Shown: positions 17,204 through 26,341, counted from the first letter of the stretch. The stretch is DNA of 64,000 nt from JAXMAO01 sp046350375 (GCA_046350375.1 JAXMAO010000002.1:62001-126000); one strand, 5' to 3'. The notes: a model not told the origin generated them from the sequence alone. Translations and numbers: made by a program.

Positions 17204-19231
17204 ATGTGCGGCATTGCCGGACTGATCTGCAACGATGCGCTGCCCGGCATGGCCGCGCTGACCACGCGGATGACGCAGCGGCTGCGGCATCGCGGGCCGG
17301 ACGACGGCGGTGTGGTGGCGTTCGGTCGCGGGGGCAGTCCGGCGACGCTGAAGTGGCTGGGCGCGGCGGACGAGCCGGTCGAGTGGGGTGCGAACCGTGC
17401 GGCGGTGACGCTCGGGGCGCGGCGGCTGGCGATTGTCGATCGCTCGCCGGCGGGCCGGCAGCCGATGGCGGCGCCCGATCGGCAGGCCTGGCTGGTCTTC
17501 AACGGCGAGATCTACAACCACGACGCGCTGCGCGGCGAGCTGGCGGCGCGCGGCATGGCGTTCGCGGGGCACAGCGACACCGAGGTGGCGCTGGCGGCGT
17601 ATCGCGCCTGGGGCGGCGAGTGCGTGCGGCGTTTTCGCGGGATGTGGGCGCTGGCGATCGTCGACTGGGTCGCGGGCCGACTGGTGCTGTCGCGCGATCC
17701 GCTGGGCATCAAGCCGCTCTACCTCGCGGCGTTTGAACATGGCTACGCCTTTGCGTCGGAGATCAAGTCGCTGCTGCTCCTGCCGGGCGTGACGCGCGAC
17801 ATCCACGCGGCGCGGCTGCGCGATTTCCTGGTCGACGGGCGGCTCGACCACACCCCCGACACGCTGTTCGAGTCGGTCTGGTCGCTGGCGCCCGGCTGCC
17901 GACTGGAGATCGATCTGCGGCCGCCGTCGCTGACGGCGACGCTCGGCCGGCTGGCGCGCGACTGGCCGGTCGCGGGGCAGAACGCGCCCGGCGCCTTGGC
18001 CGGCGCGGCGGCGGAGGCCGAGCTGCGCGACCGGCTGGACGACGCGGTGCGCGTTCATCTGCGCGGCGACGCCGCGGTCGGTTCGTGCCTGTCGGGCGGG
18101 CTGGACAGCAGCGCGATCGTCGCGACGATTCGCGCGGCGCCGGCCGAGCGCCGGTCGCCGAACTGGTCGCAGCACTGTTTTTCCGCCGTGCTGCCGGGCG
18201 ACGCGCTGGACGAAGGCGCGTATGTCGATGCCGTGCACGCGGCCCACCCGGGGCTGATCGACCACCGCGTCGTGCCCGAGCCGGCCCGGCTGCTGGACCA
18301 GCTCGACCGGCTGCTGTGGTTCCAGGACGAGCCGTTCGCCTCGCCGTCGATCTTCATGCAGTGGGAGGTGATGCGGGCCGCGCAGGCGGCGGGCATTCGC
18401 GTGCTGCTCGACGGGCAGGGCGGCGACGAGCTGTTCTGCGGCTATCCCGGTTGTCGGCCGGCGTACGTGGCGGATCGCGTCGGGCGGCTGCGGCTGATAG
18501 CGGCGCTGCGCGAATGGCGCGCGGCGCCCGCGCCGGGCGAGCTGTCGCGCGGGGCGCTGCTGATGCGCGCGGCGGGGCAACTGCTCCCGCGGCCGGTGGG
18601 CGCTGCGCTGCGCGACTGGCGCGATCGCCGCGCCGCGCCGCACCTGGCGGGCGAATTGTGGACGGCCCAGCCCGAGGCGCGGCCGCCCTATCGGCAGCGC
18701 GTGCCGCAGACGCCCCCGCAGGCCAGGCCGCCGATCGCGCGGTGCGGGCGGTTCGAGGCGTTCTGCTGGCGGCTGCTGGTGGCCGACAGCCTGCCGGCGC
18801 TGCTGCATTACGAGGACCGCAACTCGATGGCCCACGGAATCGAGGCCCGGGTGCCGTGGCTCGACGGGCCGCTGGTCGAGTTCGCGCTGCGATTGCCCAG
18901 CGATGAGAAGCTGCGCGGCGGCGAGCTGAAGCGGATCGTCCGGCGGGCGCTGGCCGATCGGCTGCCGCCGGCGGTGTCGCAGCGGCGCGACAAGATCGGC
19001 TTTGCGGCGCCGACGGCGGCGTGGCTGGCGGGGCCGCTGTCGGGCTGGTGGCGCGACCTGTTTGCGTCGAAGTCGTTTCAGCAGCGCGGCTGCTTCGAGC
19101 CGCGCGGGGCGGCCGAGCTGGCGCGACGCTTCGACGCCGGGGCGCCGGGCGCGGCGACGCAGGTGTGGCGGGCGGCGATCGTCGAGGCGTGGGCGCGGCG
19201 GATGCTAGATCGCGCGGTCGACGCGGAATAG
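17204..19231 (+). CDS. asnB: Asparagine synthase (glutamine-hydrolysing)
   Basis: 675 residues, full length. The glutaminase domain starts with the nucleophile Cys in 'MCGIAGL' and has 'HRGPDDGG' and 'FNGEIYNH'. The synthetase domain has the PP-loop 'SGGLDSSAIV' near residue 300 and the later 'GGDELFCGYPG' and 'HYEDRNSMAHGIEARVPWLD'. The family makes asparagine from aspartate and glutamine. Members embedded in surface-polysaccharide loci, as here next to glycosyltransferases, may amidate a sugar acid instead; that is inference. It starts 48 bp after the GT4 gene and ends 7 bp before the convergent GT2 gene. Confidence 0.9.
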   Translation: MCGIAGLICNDALPGMAALTTRMTQRLRHRGPDDGGVVAFGRGGSPATLKWLGAADEPVEWGANRAAVTLGARRLAIVDRSPAGRQPMAAPDRQAWLVFNGEIYNHDALRGELAARGMAFAGHSDTEVALAAYRAWGGECVRRFRGMWALAIVDWVAGRLVLSRDPLGIKPLYLAAFEHGYAFASEIKSLLLLPGVTRDIHAARLRDFLVDGRLDHTPDTLFESVWSLAPGCRLEIDLRPPSLTATLGRLARDWPVAGQNAPGALAGAAAEAELRDRLDDAVRVHLRGDAAVGSCLSGGLDSSAIVATIRAAPAERRSPNWSQHCFSAVLPGDALDEGAYVDAVHAAHPGLIDHRVVPEPARLLDQLDRLLWFQDEPFASPSIFMQWEVMRAAQAAGIRVLLDGQGGDELFCGYPGCRPAYVADRVGRLRLIAALREWRAAPAPGELSRGALLMRAAGQLLPRPVGAALRDWRDRRAAPHLAGELWTAQPEARPPYRQRVPQTPPQARPPIARCGRFEAFCWRLLVADSLPALLHYEDRNSMAHGIEARVPWLDGPLVEFALRLPSDEKLRGGELKRIVRRALADRLPPAVSQRRDKIGFAAPTAAWLAGPLSGWWRDLFASKSFQQRGCFEPRGAAELARRFDAGAPGAATQVWRAAIVEAWARRMLDRAVDAE

Positions 19232-19238
19232 GCGTGGG

Positions 19239-19937
19239 TCAGTCGCCGCGGCGGATGCGTCGCGCGAGCTTGAACAGTTCCCAGAACGCGCGGGCAATGA
19301 CCGACAGCTTGGCGCCGGTGGCGACGCCGGCCTGGCGCGGATAGTGATGCACGCCGACCTCGGCGATGCGGTAGCCGCGCCGCGCCGCGCGGGCGAGCAG
19401 CTCGGTGCTGATGAGCGCCCCGCGCGATTCGAGGCGAATTTCGTCGACCAGTTTCCGCGGCAGCAGCTTGAAGGCGCAGTCGACGTCGCGCACCTTCAGC
19501 CCAAACAGCAGGCGGACCAGCGCGTTCCAGAGGGCCGCGTTGATCTTGCGGTGCAGCGGGTCTGCGCGATCGAGGCGATAGCCGACCGCGACGTCGCAGC
19601 GATCCAGCAGTTCGATCAAGCGCGGAATTTCGCCCAGGTCGAACTGCCCGTCGCCGTCGGTGTAGAAGACCCATTCCTTGCGCGCTTCGCGCAGGCCGCG
19701 AATGACCGCGCCGCCGTAGCCCTGATTGGGGCGATTGTGCGCAACCCGAATGCGCGCGTTCGCGGCGGCGAGGGCCTCGGAGATCTCGCCCGTGTCGTCG
19801 CGGCTGCCGTCGTTGACGATGAGGACTTCGAGGTCAGAAGTGAGCGGTGAACCGGCGGCCAATGCGGCACGCGTAACGCGTTCGACGTTCGCGGCCTCAT
19901 TATAGCACGGGAAGAATATCGTAAGCGATTTTAGCAT
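19239..19937 (-). CDS. Family 2 glycosyltransferase (DPM1/polyprenyl-phosphate type)
   Basis: 232 residues, a GT-A domain with no membrane segments. Typical motifs are 'TIFFPCYNEAANVERV', 'VLIVNDGSRDDTGEI', the DxD-like 'YTDGDGQFDLGEI' and 'VRDVDCAFKLLPRKL'. The last is common in transferases that load sugars onto polyprenyl phosphate. The first codons (CTA, ATA, TAT, AAT) are AT-richer than the neighbours. No Shine-Dalgarno is visible before the ATG at 19937. Confidence 0.85.
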   Translation of the reverse strand: MLKSLTIFFPCYNEAANVERVTRAALAAGSPLTSDLEVLIVNDGSRDDTGEISEALAAANARIRVAHNRPNQGYGGAVIRGLREARKEWVFYTDGDGQFDLGEIPRLIELLDRCDVAVGYRLDRADPLHRKINAALWNALVRLLFGLKVRDVDCAFKLLPRKLVDEIRLESRGALISTELLARAARRGYRIAEVGVHHYPRQAGVATGAKLSVIARAFWELFKLARRIRRGD

Positions 19938-20042
19938 AGATAGTTACTGCAGATCAGCCGGACTGTGAGTCGCCGCTCGCGCGGCCGGGTCAAATATTCA
20001 GTTCGGCCATCCGAATGTAGGTTATCCTCCCGCGCTGGGAAG

Positions 20043-20081
20043 ACCAGCGTTGCCGGCGATTACCCAATCGGCGAACGCTGG
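20043..20081. promoter_or_regulatory. Inverted repeat upstream of the sigma-54 promoter, possible activator site
   Basis: CCAGCGTTGCCG (20043-20054) and CGGCGAACGCTGG (20069-20081) are inverted copies with one extra base in the second arm. They are centred about 145 bp before the predicted start of transcription, the usual distance for a sigma-54 enhancer-binding protein. No T-run follows, so it is not a clear terminator. The regulatory role is inference. Confidence 0.35.
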
Positions 20082-20182
20082 AATGGGTAGCCGTCCACAC
20101 AAAAAACCCAATAATGCACTCATCCGGGGACACAGTTCGATAAGATCGGGCAATTTGACCCAGTGTTTGAGTCGCCGGGTTC

Positions 20183-20198
20183 TGGCACGTATGTTGCT
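20183..20198 (+). promoter_or_regulatory. Sigma-54 (RpoN) promoter
   Basis: TGGCACG-TATG-TTGCT matches the RpoN consensus, and the invariant GG (20184-20185) and GC (20196-20197) are exactly 10 bp apart. Transcription would start near 20209, about 60 nt before the small gene at 20270. No gene for RpoN or an activator is in the window. Confidence 0.75.
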
Positions 20199-20269
20199 CC
20201 GCCTTTAGCGAGCGAGCCGCTCTGTTGGGGCAGATATGAGCGGTACCTCGCCTTTGGAAGGAGTGTTCG

Positions 20270-20413
20270 ATGAGTCTCGGTGCATTGATTTCCAGCATTT
20301 GTTCGCAGGTTGCCAGCTTGGTTGGCAGCTTCCCCTTTGTCGGCACGACTCTGGCCGCGATCGTCAACCAGATCTGCTCGCTGCTTGTGAGCTTGGTTGG
20401 CGGCAGCACCTAA
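20270..20413 (+). CDS. 47-residue hydrophobic peptide, unknown function
   Basis: A small gene with a near-perfect Shine-Dalgarno (GGAAGGAG at 20256-20263), six bases before the ATG, and a sigma-54 promoter upstream. The peptide begins 'MSLGALISSICSQVASLVGS' and ends 'LLVSLVGGST'. It has two cysteines, no charged residues at all, and an internal twofold repeat (ICSQVASLVGS and ICSLLVSLVGG) around a central 'FPFVGTT'. It probably inserts in or lies on a membrane, or self-assembles. GC is about 56% by my count, clearly below the neighbours, with TTG and GTT codons where they use CTG and GTG. No family is recognised. It could be a secreted or membrane-active peptide or a small regulator. Confidence 0.65.
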   Translation: MSLGALISSICSQVASLVGSFPFVGTTLAAIVNQICSLLVSLVGGST

Positions 20414-20424
20414 GACCGGAATGA

Positions 20425-20464
20425 CAGCAGCGGAACGACGACTCCGGTCGCCGGGCCGCTGCTG
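20425..20464. repeat. Inverted repeat just after the small peptide gene
   Basis: CAGCAGCGG (20425-20433) and CCGCTGCTG (20456-20464) form a perfect 9-bp stem 11 bp after the peptide stop codon. There is no T-run. It may protect or end the peptide mRNA. The rest of the gap to 20646 shows nothing else. Confidence 0.45.
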
Positions 20465-20646
20465 CATGCTCTCCCGGCATTGATCGACGGCGCCGCGGCG
20501 CCCGCGACGCGGGTGCTGCTGCGACCCGGGCAACGCCGGGGACAGTGCAGCGCGAACATGCGAGGTCGACGGCGCCACGCGTCGTCGGCCTCGTCCTTTT
20601 TTACCCGGCGCGGCGGGCGCTGTCGGCGGCATTACAATCGCCGGCC

Positions 20647-22590
20647 ATGTCGGTGGCCACGCCGTCCACGTCGGGCCCGTTTGTCCGAAACATGACGGCG
20701 CTCTATCGGCGCGATTCGCGGCTGGCGTATCGCATCGACCTTCTGGAGCACGCGGATTCGCCGACGGTCGAGCCGTCGCGCGCCGGTCCGCCGACGGCGT
20801 TTGTCCGCAGCGCCGAAGGCAGGCCGCTCCACCTGCACAGCCGTCACGACCCGGTCGACGAGGCGCGGCGGCTGATCGAACCGGGCGCGGGCGAGCCGGC
20901 ATTGTGCGCGGTGCTGTGCGGGCTGGGGCTGGGCTACTACGCCGCGGCATTGTTCGACGCGCTTGGGCCCGACGGGATCGTGATCGTCAGCGAGCCGGAC
21001 CTGGCGACGATTCGCGCGGCGCTGCAGGTGACCGACCTGTCCGCGCCGCTCGAGGCCGGCCGGCTGGTGCTGCTGCATTCCCTCGACAAGCACGAGCTGC
21101 ACGAGAAGCTGACGCCGCACGCCACGCCGATGTTGCTGGGGACGCGCATGGTGGTGCCGCCGGCGGCGCGGGCGATCCGGGCGGACTTTCACGCCGCGGC
21201 GCGGCAGGCGATTGCCGACTTCGCCGCCTTCTCGCGCATGTCGATCGTCACGCTGGTCGCCAACGGGCGGATCACCTGCGACAACATCGCCTCGAACCTG
21301 CCGGCCTACCTGGCGACGCCGGCGATCGACATTCTGGCGCAGCGCGGCGCGGGCGTGCCGGCGATCGTGGTTTCCGCCGGGCCGTCGCTGTCGCAGAACA
21401 TCGCCGCGCTGCGCGCCGCGGCCGGCCGGGCGGTCATCATCGCGGTGCAGACGTCGTTCAAGCCGCTGCTGGCGGCTGGCGTGCGGCCCGACTTCGTGAC
21501 GACGCTGGACTTCAGCGACCTGTCGCGCCGCTTCTTCGACGACGTGGCGGACTTCGGCGAGACGATCCTGGTGGCCGAGCCGAAGGCGTCGCCGGCGGTG
21601 ATCGACCGCTTTCGTGGCGGCGCCGGGGCGGCGGCGCGGCCGGTGCTGATTCTGAACAACGATTTTGCCCATCGATGCGTGGGGGCGCCGCTGGCGGCGC
21701 GGGCCGGGCTGCGGCCGGGCAGCACGGTGGCGCACCTGTCGCTCTACCTGGCCGAGTACCTGGGGTGCGATCCGATCATCTTCGTCGGACAGGACCTGGC
21801 GTTTTCCGGCGGCGTCTACTACACGCCGGGCGTGGCGATGCACGACGCGTGGCGGCCGGAGCTGGGGCGGTTCTGCTCGCTGGAGCAGAAGGAATGGGAG
21901 CGGATCGTGCGGCATCGGCCGATCCTGCGGCGGGTCACCGGCGTCGACGGCGAACCGCTGTACACCGATGAGCAGATGTTCACCTACCTCGAGCAGTTCG
22001 AGCGCGACTTCGCGACGGCGCGGGCGCGGATCATCGACGCCACGCAGGGTGGCGTGCAGAAGCGCGGCGCGACCGCCCTGCCGCTGGCCGAGGCGATCGC
22101 GCAGTTCTGCCAGCGGCCGCTGCCGGCGGCGATGGGCGAGATTCGCGCGGCGGCGCGGCGCTATGACGTCGAGCGCGTCCGGGCCGGTCGAGCGGAACTG
22201 CTGTCGCGACAGGGCGAGCTGACGGCGTTTCGCGAGCTGTGCCGGCAGACCGACGCGCTGCTCGCCGAGCTGGAGTCGCGGGTGGACGATCCGCCGCGCT
22301 TCAACCAGCTCATCATCCGCGTTGACGAGCTGCGGGCACGGGTTTCGGAACATGACCGCGTCTTCCGCATGGCCAGCGACGTGTCGCAGATGGCGGAGTT
22401 GCAGAAGATCAGCGCCGACAAGCGCGTCATCGCCGGGCGGCTGGCCGGTCGCGACCGGTCGCTGGCGCAGCTGGCGCGCGACCGGCGTTTTGTGGCGGCG
22501 CTGATCGAGGGGTGCGACGCGCTGGCGGGCATCTTCGCGCGGGCGGCGGCGCGGTTCGACGCCGAGCTGGCGGAAGGGGCGGCGACGTGA
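20647..22590 (+). CDS. MAF protein (motility-associated glycosyltransferase, MptE-like fold)
   Basis: 647 residues. The central domain belongs to the MAF/DUF115 family, with 'AIVVSAGPSLSQNIAALR', 'VIIAVQTSFKPLLAAGVRPD' and 'IIFVGQDLAFSGG'. MAF proteins transfer nonulosonic acids onto flagellin Ser/Thr. An N-terminal domain (about 1-200) and a helical C-terminal tail (about 480-640) flank it. The ATG at 20647 fits the family length; the frame is open further upstream. With neuA, neuB and flagellin in the same 14-kb region, a flagellin-glycosylation role is well supported. The stop overlaps the next start (GTGA). Confidence 0.85.
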   Translation: MSVATPSTSGPFVRNMTALYRRDSRLAYRIDLLEHADSPTVEPSRAGPPTAFVRSAEGRPLHLHSRHDPVDEARRLIEPGAGEPALCAVLCGLGLGYYAAALFDALGPDGIVIVSEPDLATIRAALQVTDLSAPLEAGRLVLLHSLDKHELHEKLTPHATPMLLGTRMVVPPAARAIRADFHAAARQAIADFAAFSRMSIVTLVANGRITCDNIASNLPAYLATPAIDILAQRGAGVPAIVVSAGPSLSQNIAALRAAAGRAVIIAVQTSFKPLLAAGVRPDFVTTLDFSDLSRRFFDDVADFGETILVAEPKASPAVIDRFRGGAGAAARPVLILNNDFAHRCVGAPLAARAGLRPGSTVAHLSLYLAEYLGCDPIIFVGQDLAFSGGVYYTPGVAMHDAWRPELGRFCSLEQKEWERIVRHRPILRRVTGVDGEPLYTDEQMFTYLEQFERDFATARARIIDATQGGVQKRGATALPLAEAIAQFCQRPLPAAMGEIRAAARRYDVERVRAGRAELLSRQGELTAFRELCRQTDALLAELESRVDDPPRFNQLIIRVDELRARVSEHDRVFRMASDVSQMAELQKISADKRVIAGRLAGRDRSLAQLARDRRFVAALIEGCDALAGIFARAAARFDAELAEGAAT

Positions 22591-24214
22591 ACGTCATTGC
22601 CGTGGTGACGGCCGATCTGCAGCGCGCCCCGCTGGGCGGGCGCTCGCGGCTGGGCGAGGTGATCGCAGGCGAGCCGGTGCTGCGGCGGACGGTTCGCCGG
22701 CTGCGGGCCGCGCGCGAGCTGTCGGACGTGGTGGTGCTGTCGCCGCCGGGGCAGGTGGCGGAGGTTGGGGCGCTGCTGACGGGGCTGGCGGCGCGGGTCG
22801 AGCCGGACCGCTGGGGCGCGGCGCGCTATGCCGCGCTGGCGCGGTCCGGGCGAATCTGGGCTCCGGACGCATGGCGCGGCGGCGCGGGCGGGCTGACCTG
22901 GTTCGACGAGGATACCAACTGCGTGGCGCTGGCCGAAGTGGCGCGCGACCGCGGCGCGGCGGCGGTGGCGTGCGTTCCGGCGGCGGCGGCGCTGGTGTCG
23001 GCCGAGCTGTGCGACGCGATGGTGGCGCACTATCGGCGCCATGCCGACGCGCAGCGGATGACCTTCACGCAGGCGCCGCCCGGGATCGGGCCCGTCGTGC
23101 TGAGCGCGGAACTGCTGGCGGACCTCGCGCCGACGGGGCAGCCGCCCGGCGCGCTGCTGAGCTATCGCCCGGACCATCCGCTGGCCGACCTGACCGGCAA
23201 GGATGCGTGCCATCGCCCGGCGTCGGTGCTGATCGAGGCGAGCGGCCGGCTGATCGCGGACACGCGGCGGAGTTTCGAGCGCGTGGCGGCGCTGATTGCC
23301 GCCGGGGCGGAGACGTGGCCGGCGGAGCGCATCGCCGGGTGGCTGCGGCGGCAGGAGTTCGCCGATCCGCCGGGCGTGCCCGAAGAGATCGAGATCGAGC
23401 TGACGACGCGCGACCCGTTTGCGAGCAACGAGCCGTGGCGGCCGCGCGGGCCGGACGTGCCCGAGCGCGGCCCGCTGGCGCTGGCGAGCGTCGAGCGGCT
23501 GTGCGCGTCGCTGGGCGACGCCGACGACGTGCGGATCGTGCTGGGCGGGTTTGGCGAGCCGACGGCGCATCCGCAGTTTGCCGAGGTGGTGCGGCTGGTG
23601 CGGGGGTCGGGGGCGGCGGCGATCGGGCTGCGAACCGCGGGGCTGTTCGACGAGTCGCTCGACGGTGTCCTCTTCGATGCGCCGCTGGACGTGCTGATCG
23701 TGACGCTCGACGCCGCGACGCCGGAGACCTATGCCCGCGTGCGCGCGGTCGATGGCTTCGAGCGCGCCGCGGCGGGTGATGGCGTGGTGCCGAGCGGCGC
23801 GAGGCGGAGCATCGGCTGCGGCCGCTGGTCGTGCCCGAGTTTGTGAAGACGCGCGACAACTTCGCCGACCTCGAGGCGTTCTATGATCGCTGGATGCAGT
23901 CGCTCGGGACGGCGGTGATCGCCGGGGCGAGCGCGTTCGGCGGACGGCGGTCCGATCGCCGCGTGACGCGCGTCACGCCGCCGGGGCGGACGCCGTGCCG
24001 GCAGGTGTTCCGCCGGGCGCTGCTGCTGGCCGACGGCCGGCTGGCGAGCTGCGATCAGGACTATCGCGGCGAAGTGTCGGTATCCACGGAACCCGAGTCG
24101 GGGCTGGCGGCGTGGACGGGCGGGCGGATGAAGGCGCTGCGCTGTGCCCAGCGCGACCAGTCGCTGGGTGGTTGGCCGCTGTGCGGCGCGTGCGAGGAGT
24201 GGCATCGGCCGTGA
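22587..24214 (+). CDS. Nucleotidyltransferase-like plus radical-SAM-like/SPASM protein, one frameshift
   Basis: Starts with GTG 22587 overlapping the MAF stop, so the two are translated together. The N-terminal 220 residues resemble SpsF/NeuA-type sugar nucleotidyltransferases. Then comes a radical-SAM-like barrel with 'EIEIELTTRD', 'LGGFGEPTAHPQF' and 'DVLIVTLDAATPETYARVRA'. At the end is a SPASM-like Cys set ('CRQVFRRALL', 'ASCDQDY', 'LCGACEEW'). The CX3CX2C iron-sulfur motif that should follow 'ELTTR' is missing although the frame is continuous there. A frameshift lies near 23765-23785. The function is unknown; the context suggests glycan or flagellin modification. Confidence 0.6.
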
Positions 24215-24247
24215 CGCGCGGGGTGGTGACGGCGCGGGCGGGAAGCG

Positions 24248-26167
24248 TCAGCGGTCGAGCGGCAACTGTGCCGCCGGCGGCGCGGATCGCTCGACAACGA
24301 CGGTATTTTCGCCCAGCTCATCGTCGGCGCGGGCCGACCTGCGGGCGACGGCCTTGCCGCTGGCGTCGATTTCCTCATCGGCCCGGGCGGTGACGCGCCG
24401 GGCGATGGCGAGCAGGTTCTTCTCGAGCTTGCCGGTGTCGATCTTGCGGATGGTGTTGCACGCGGCGACGACTTCGCCGATGTAGCGCTCGAAGATGTTG
24501 CGGCGTTCGCCTTCGTACTGCTGGCGCTTGCGGCGGTTGATGTAGGCCTGGAGCTTGCGGCCGCAGTCCTGAATCGCGAGGCGCATTTCCTTGCGGATTT
24601 CGTCGTAGTCCGCGACCGCCTCCTTGCTCTCGCTGGTGAACGGCACCCAGACGCTCACCATGTGCACCAGCACCAGCACGGGCGCGGCCGGCAGACCGCC
24701 GCCGGGCTGCGACAGCCCGTAGCGGCGCCAGTCGACGTCGAGCACGCTCTTGAACGCGCAGCAGGCCGACTGCTGGTAGAGCAGCGGCACGCGGTTGGCG
24801 AAGCGGATGATCTTGGCCTGGGCCGGCTCGGCGGACTTGCCGGGCGGCGTCGCGCCGGGCGCGGCGGCTTCGTCGTCGTCGGGCGTTGGGCCGAGGTCGC
24901 CGCCGTAGGCGAGCGCGGCCTCGATCTGGAACGGATTGCCGCGATAGACGGCCGGCGGGCGGGTGCTGGCGGTGTAGAACTCGGCCTGGACGCCCTTGAG
25001 CAGGCCTGAAAGAAGCTGCTGCGCCCCGATCGGCACGAGGCAGTTGGTGGGCGGGGCCATGAGCTTGGTCTGCTGGATGGCCTTGTAGAGCGTTTCGGCC
25101 TCGTGCTTGGCGATGCGGCGCGGGTGGGCGCGCGGGCTGAGCTTGGCGGCGGAGCAGATCTCCTCGGCGGTCTTGGCGCCGACGCGGCAGAATTCGTGCT
25201 GCAGGAAGCCGGAGAGCCAGTGGCTCTTGGTGTCGTGCAGCAGGCGGATCAACAGCCCCAGCTCGATGCCGTGCGGATGGGGTTTGATCTCGATCGGCTG
25301 CTCGGGCAGGGCTTCGACGCCGCGCGGGAATTCGACGCGCTCGCCAGAGGGGGCGACATATTCAATCCGCGCGTGCGGATTAGCGATGGCGGTCAGCTCG
25401 AGATATTCGTCGACGCTCTGTCGCCCCTTGGCGTAGCTGGCGACCAGCTCGATTTCGACCTGCGTGCCGTGGGGCCAGTCGGTGGTCACCTCTTCGTCGC
25501 GAACGATGGTCGGCTCGTTCTTCTTGGTGTCGATCTGGATTTCGAAGCGATGGGCGCCCTTCTTGGCGCCGGTGCGGCTGACGACCACCAGGCTCTTGCC
25601 GGTGGTGAGCAGGCCGTACATGCCGGCGGCGGAGATGCCGATGCCCTGCTGGCCGCGGCTCATGCGGAGGCGGTGGAACTTGGAGCCGTAGAGCAGTTTT
25701 CCGAAGACGTTGGGGATCTGCTGCTTGACGATGCCCGGCCCGTTGTCGCGGACGCAGACGCGGAAGCGCTCTTCATCGATCTGGTCGATGCGGACCCAGA
25801 CGTCGGGCAGGATGCCGGCTTCCTCGGCGGCGTCGAGGCTGTTGTCGACCGCCTCTTTCACGGTGGTGAGCAGCGCCTTGCGCTTGTTGTCGAAGCCGAG
25901 CAGGTGGCGGTTCTTGGCGAAGAATTCGCTGACCGAGATCTCGCGCTGGGCGCGCGAGAGCGACTCAGCCGTCGCGACAACGCGCGGCGGCTTGCGGCGC
26001 GGCGGACGGGCGGTGTCGGCCTCTTCGGGTATTGCGCCGCGCGGCGCGGCCGACGACGCACCCTTGGGCGGCGCGGCCGGTGGGCGATTGGGCGTGGCGA
26101 ACTTCAGTTCGAGCTGCGCGGCCGGCTTCTTGCCGCGGGCGGGCTTCCGTGCGGTTGCGCTGGCCAT
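24248..26167 (-). CDS. top6B: DNA topoisomerase VI subunit B
   Basis: 639 residues. The ATPase half of a type IIB topoisomerase, which passes one DNA duplex through another. A low-complexity Lys/Pro-rich N-terminus (about 1-65) precedes the GHKL domain. That domain has 'EAVDNSLDAAEEAGI' (N box), 'DNGPGI' (G1) and 'GQQGIGISAAGMYG' (G2). The H2TH region and transducer domain follow ('KIIRFANRVPLLYQQ', 'SVWVPFTSESKEAVADYDEI'). The A subunit, which cuts DNA and is usually encoded next door, is not adjacent on either side. The family is mainly archaeal and plant, and patchy in bacteria. Confidence 0.92.
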   Translation of the reverse strand: MASATARKPARGKKPAAQLELKFATPNRPPAAPPKGASSAAPRGAIPEEADTARPPRRKPPRVVATAESLSRAQREISVSEFFAKNRHLLGFDNKRKALLTTVKEAVDNSLDAAEEAGILPDVWVRIDQIDEERFRVCVRDNGPGIVKQQIPNVFGKLLYGSKFHRLRMSRGQQGIGISAAGMYGLLTTGKSLVVVSRTGAKKGAHRFEIQIDTKKNEPTIVRDEEVTTDWPHGTQVEIELVASYAKGRQSVDEYLELTAIANPHARIEYVAPSGERVEFPRGVEALPEQPIEIKPHPHGIELGLLIRLLHDTKSHWLSGFLQHEFCRVGAKTAEEICSAAKLSPRAHPRRIAKHEAETLYKAIQQTKLMAPPTNCLVPIGAQQLLSGLLKGVQAEFYTASTRPPAVYRGNPFQIEAALAYGGDLGPTPDDDEAAAPGATPPGKSAEPAQAKIIRFANRVPLLYQQSACCAFKSVLDVDWRRYGLSQPGGGLPAAPVLVLVHMVSVWVPFTSESKEAVADYDEIRKEMRLAIQDCGRKLQAYINRRKRQQYEGERRNIFERYIGEVVAACNTIRKIDTGKLEKNLLAIARRVTARADEEIDASGKAVARRSARADDELGENTVVVERSAPPAAQLPLDR

Positions 26168-26341
26168 CCGTGTTCCCCGGTTGCGCGGCGCGGCGTGCGC
26201 CGTCCGGGGACGTTACCGCAGTTTCGGCGGGCTGTTCAACCCGGCGGAAGCGGCGGGTCCGAAATCGCGAAATCGGCGCGGCCGGGCTTGAAATGGTCGC
26301 GCGGCCGGCCAACAGTCGTCTGGGAGCGGAGGATTCCGCGA

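Noticed and set aside
16844..18835. A long minus-strand frame opposite asnB, and others opposite flagellin, MAF, SPFH and ABC genes.
   Set aside because: Composition is Arg/His/Pro-rich without family motifs, as expected for antisense of high-GC genes.
20270..20413. Calling the 47-residue peptide a bacteriocin.
   Set aside because: It has no leader, immunity gene or exporter next to it; hydrophobicity alone is not enough.
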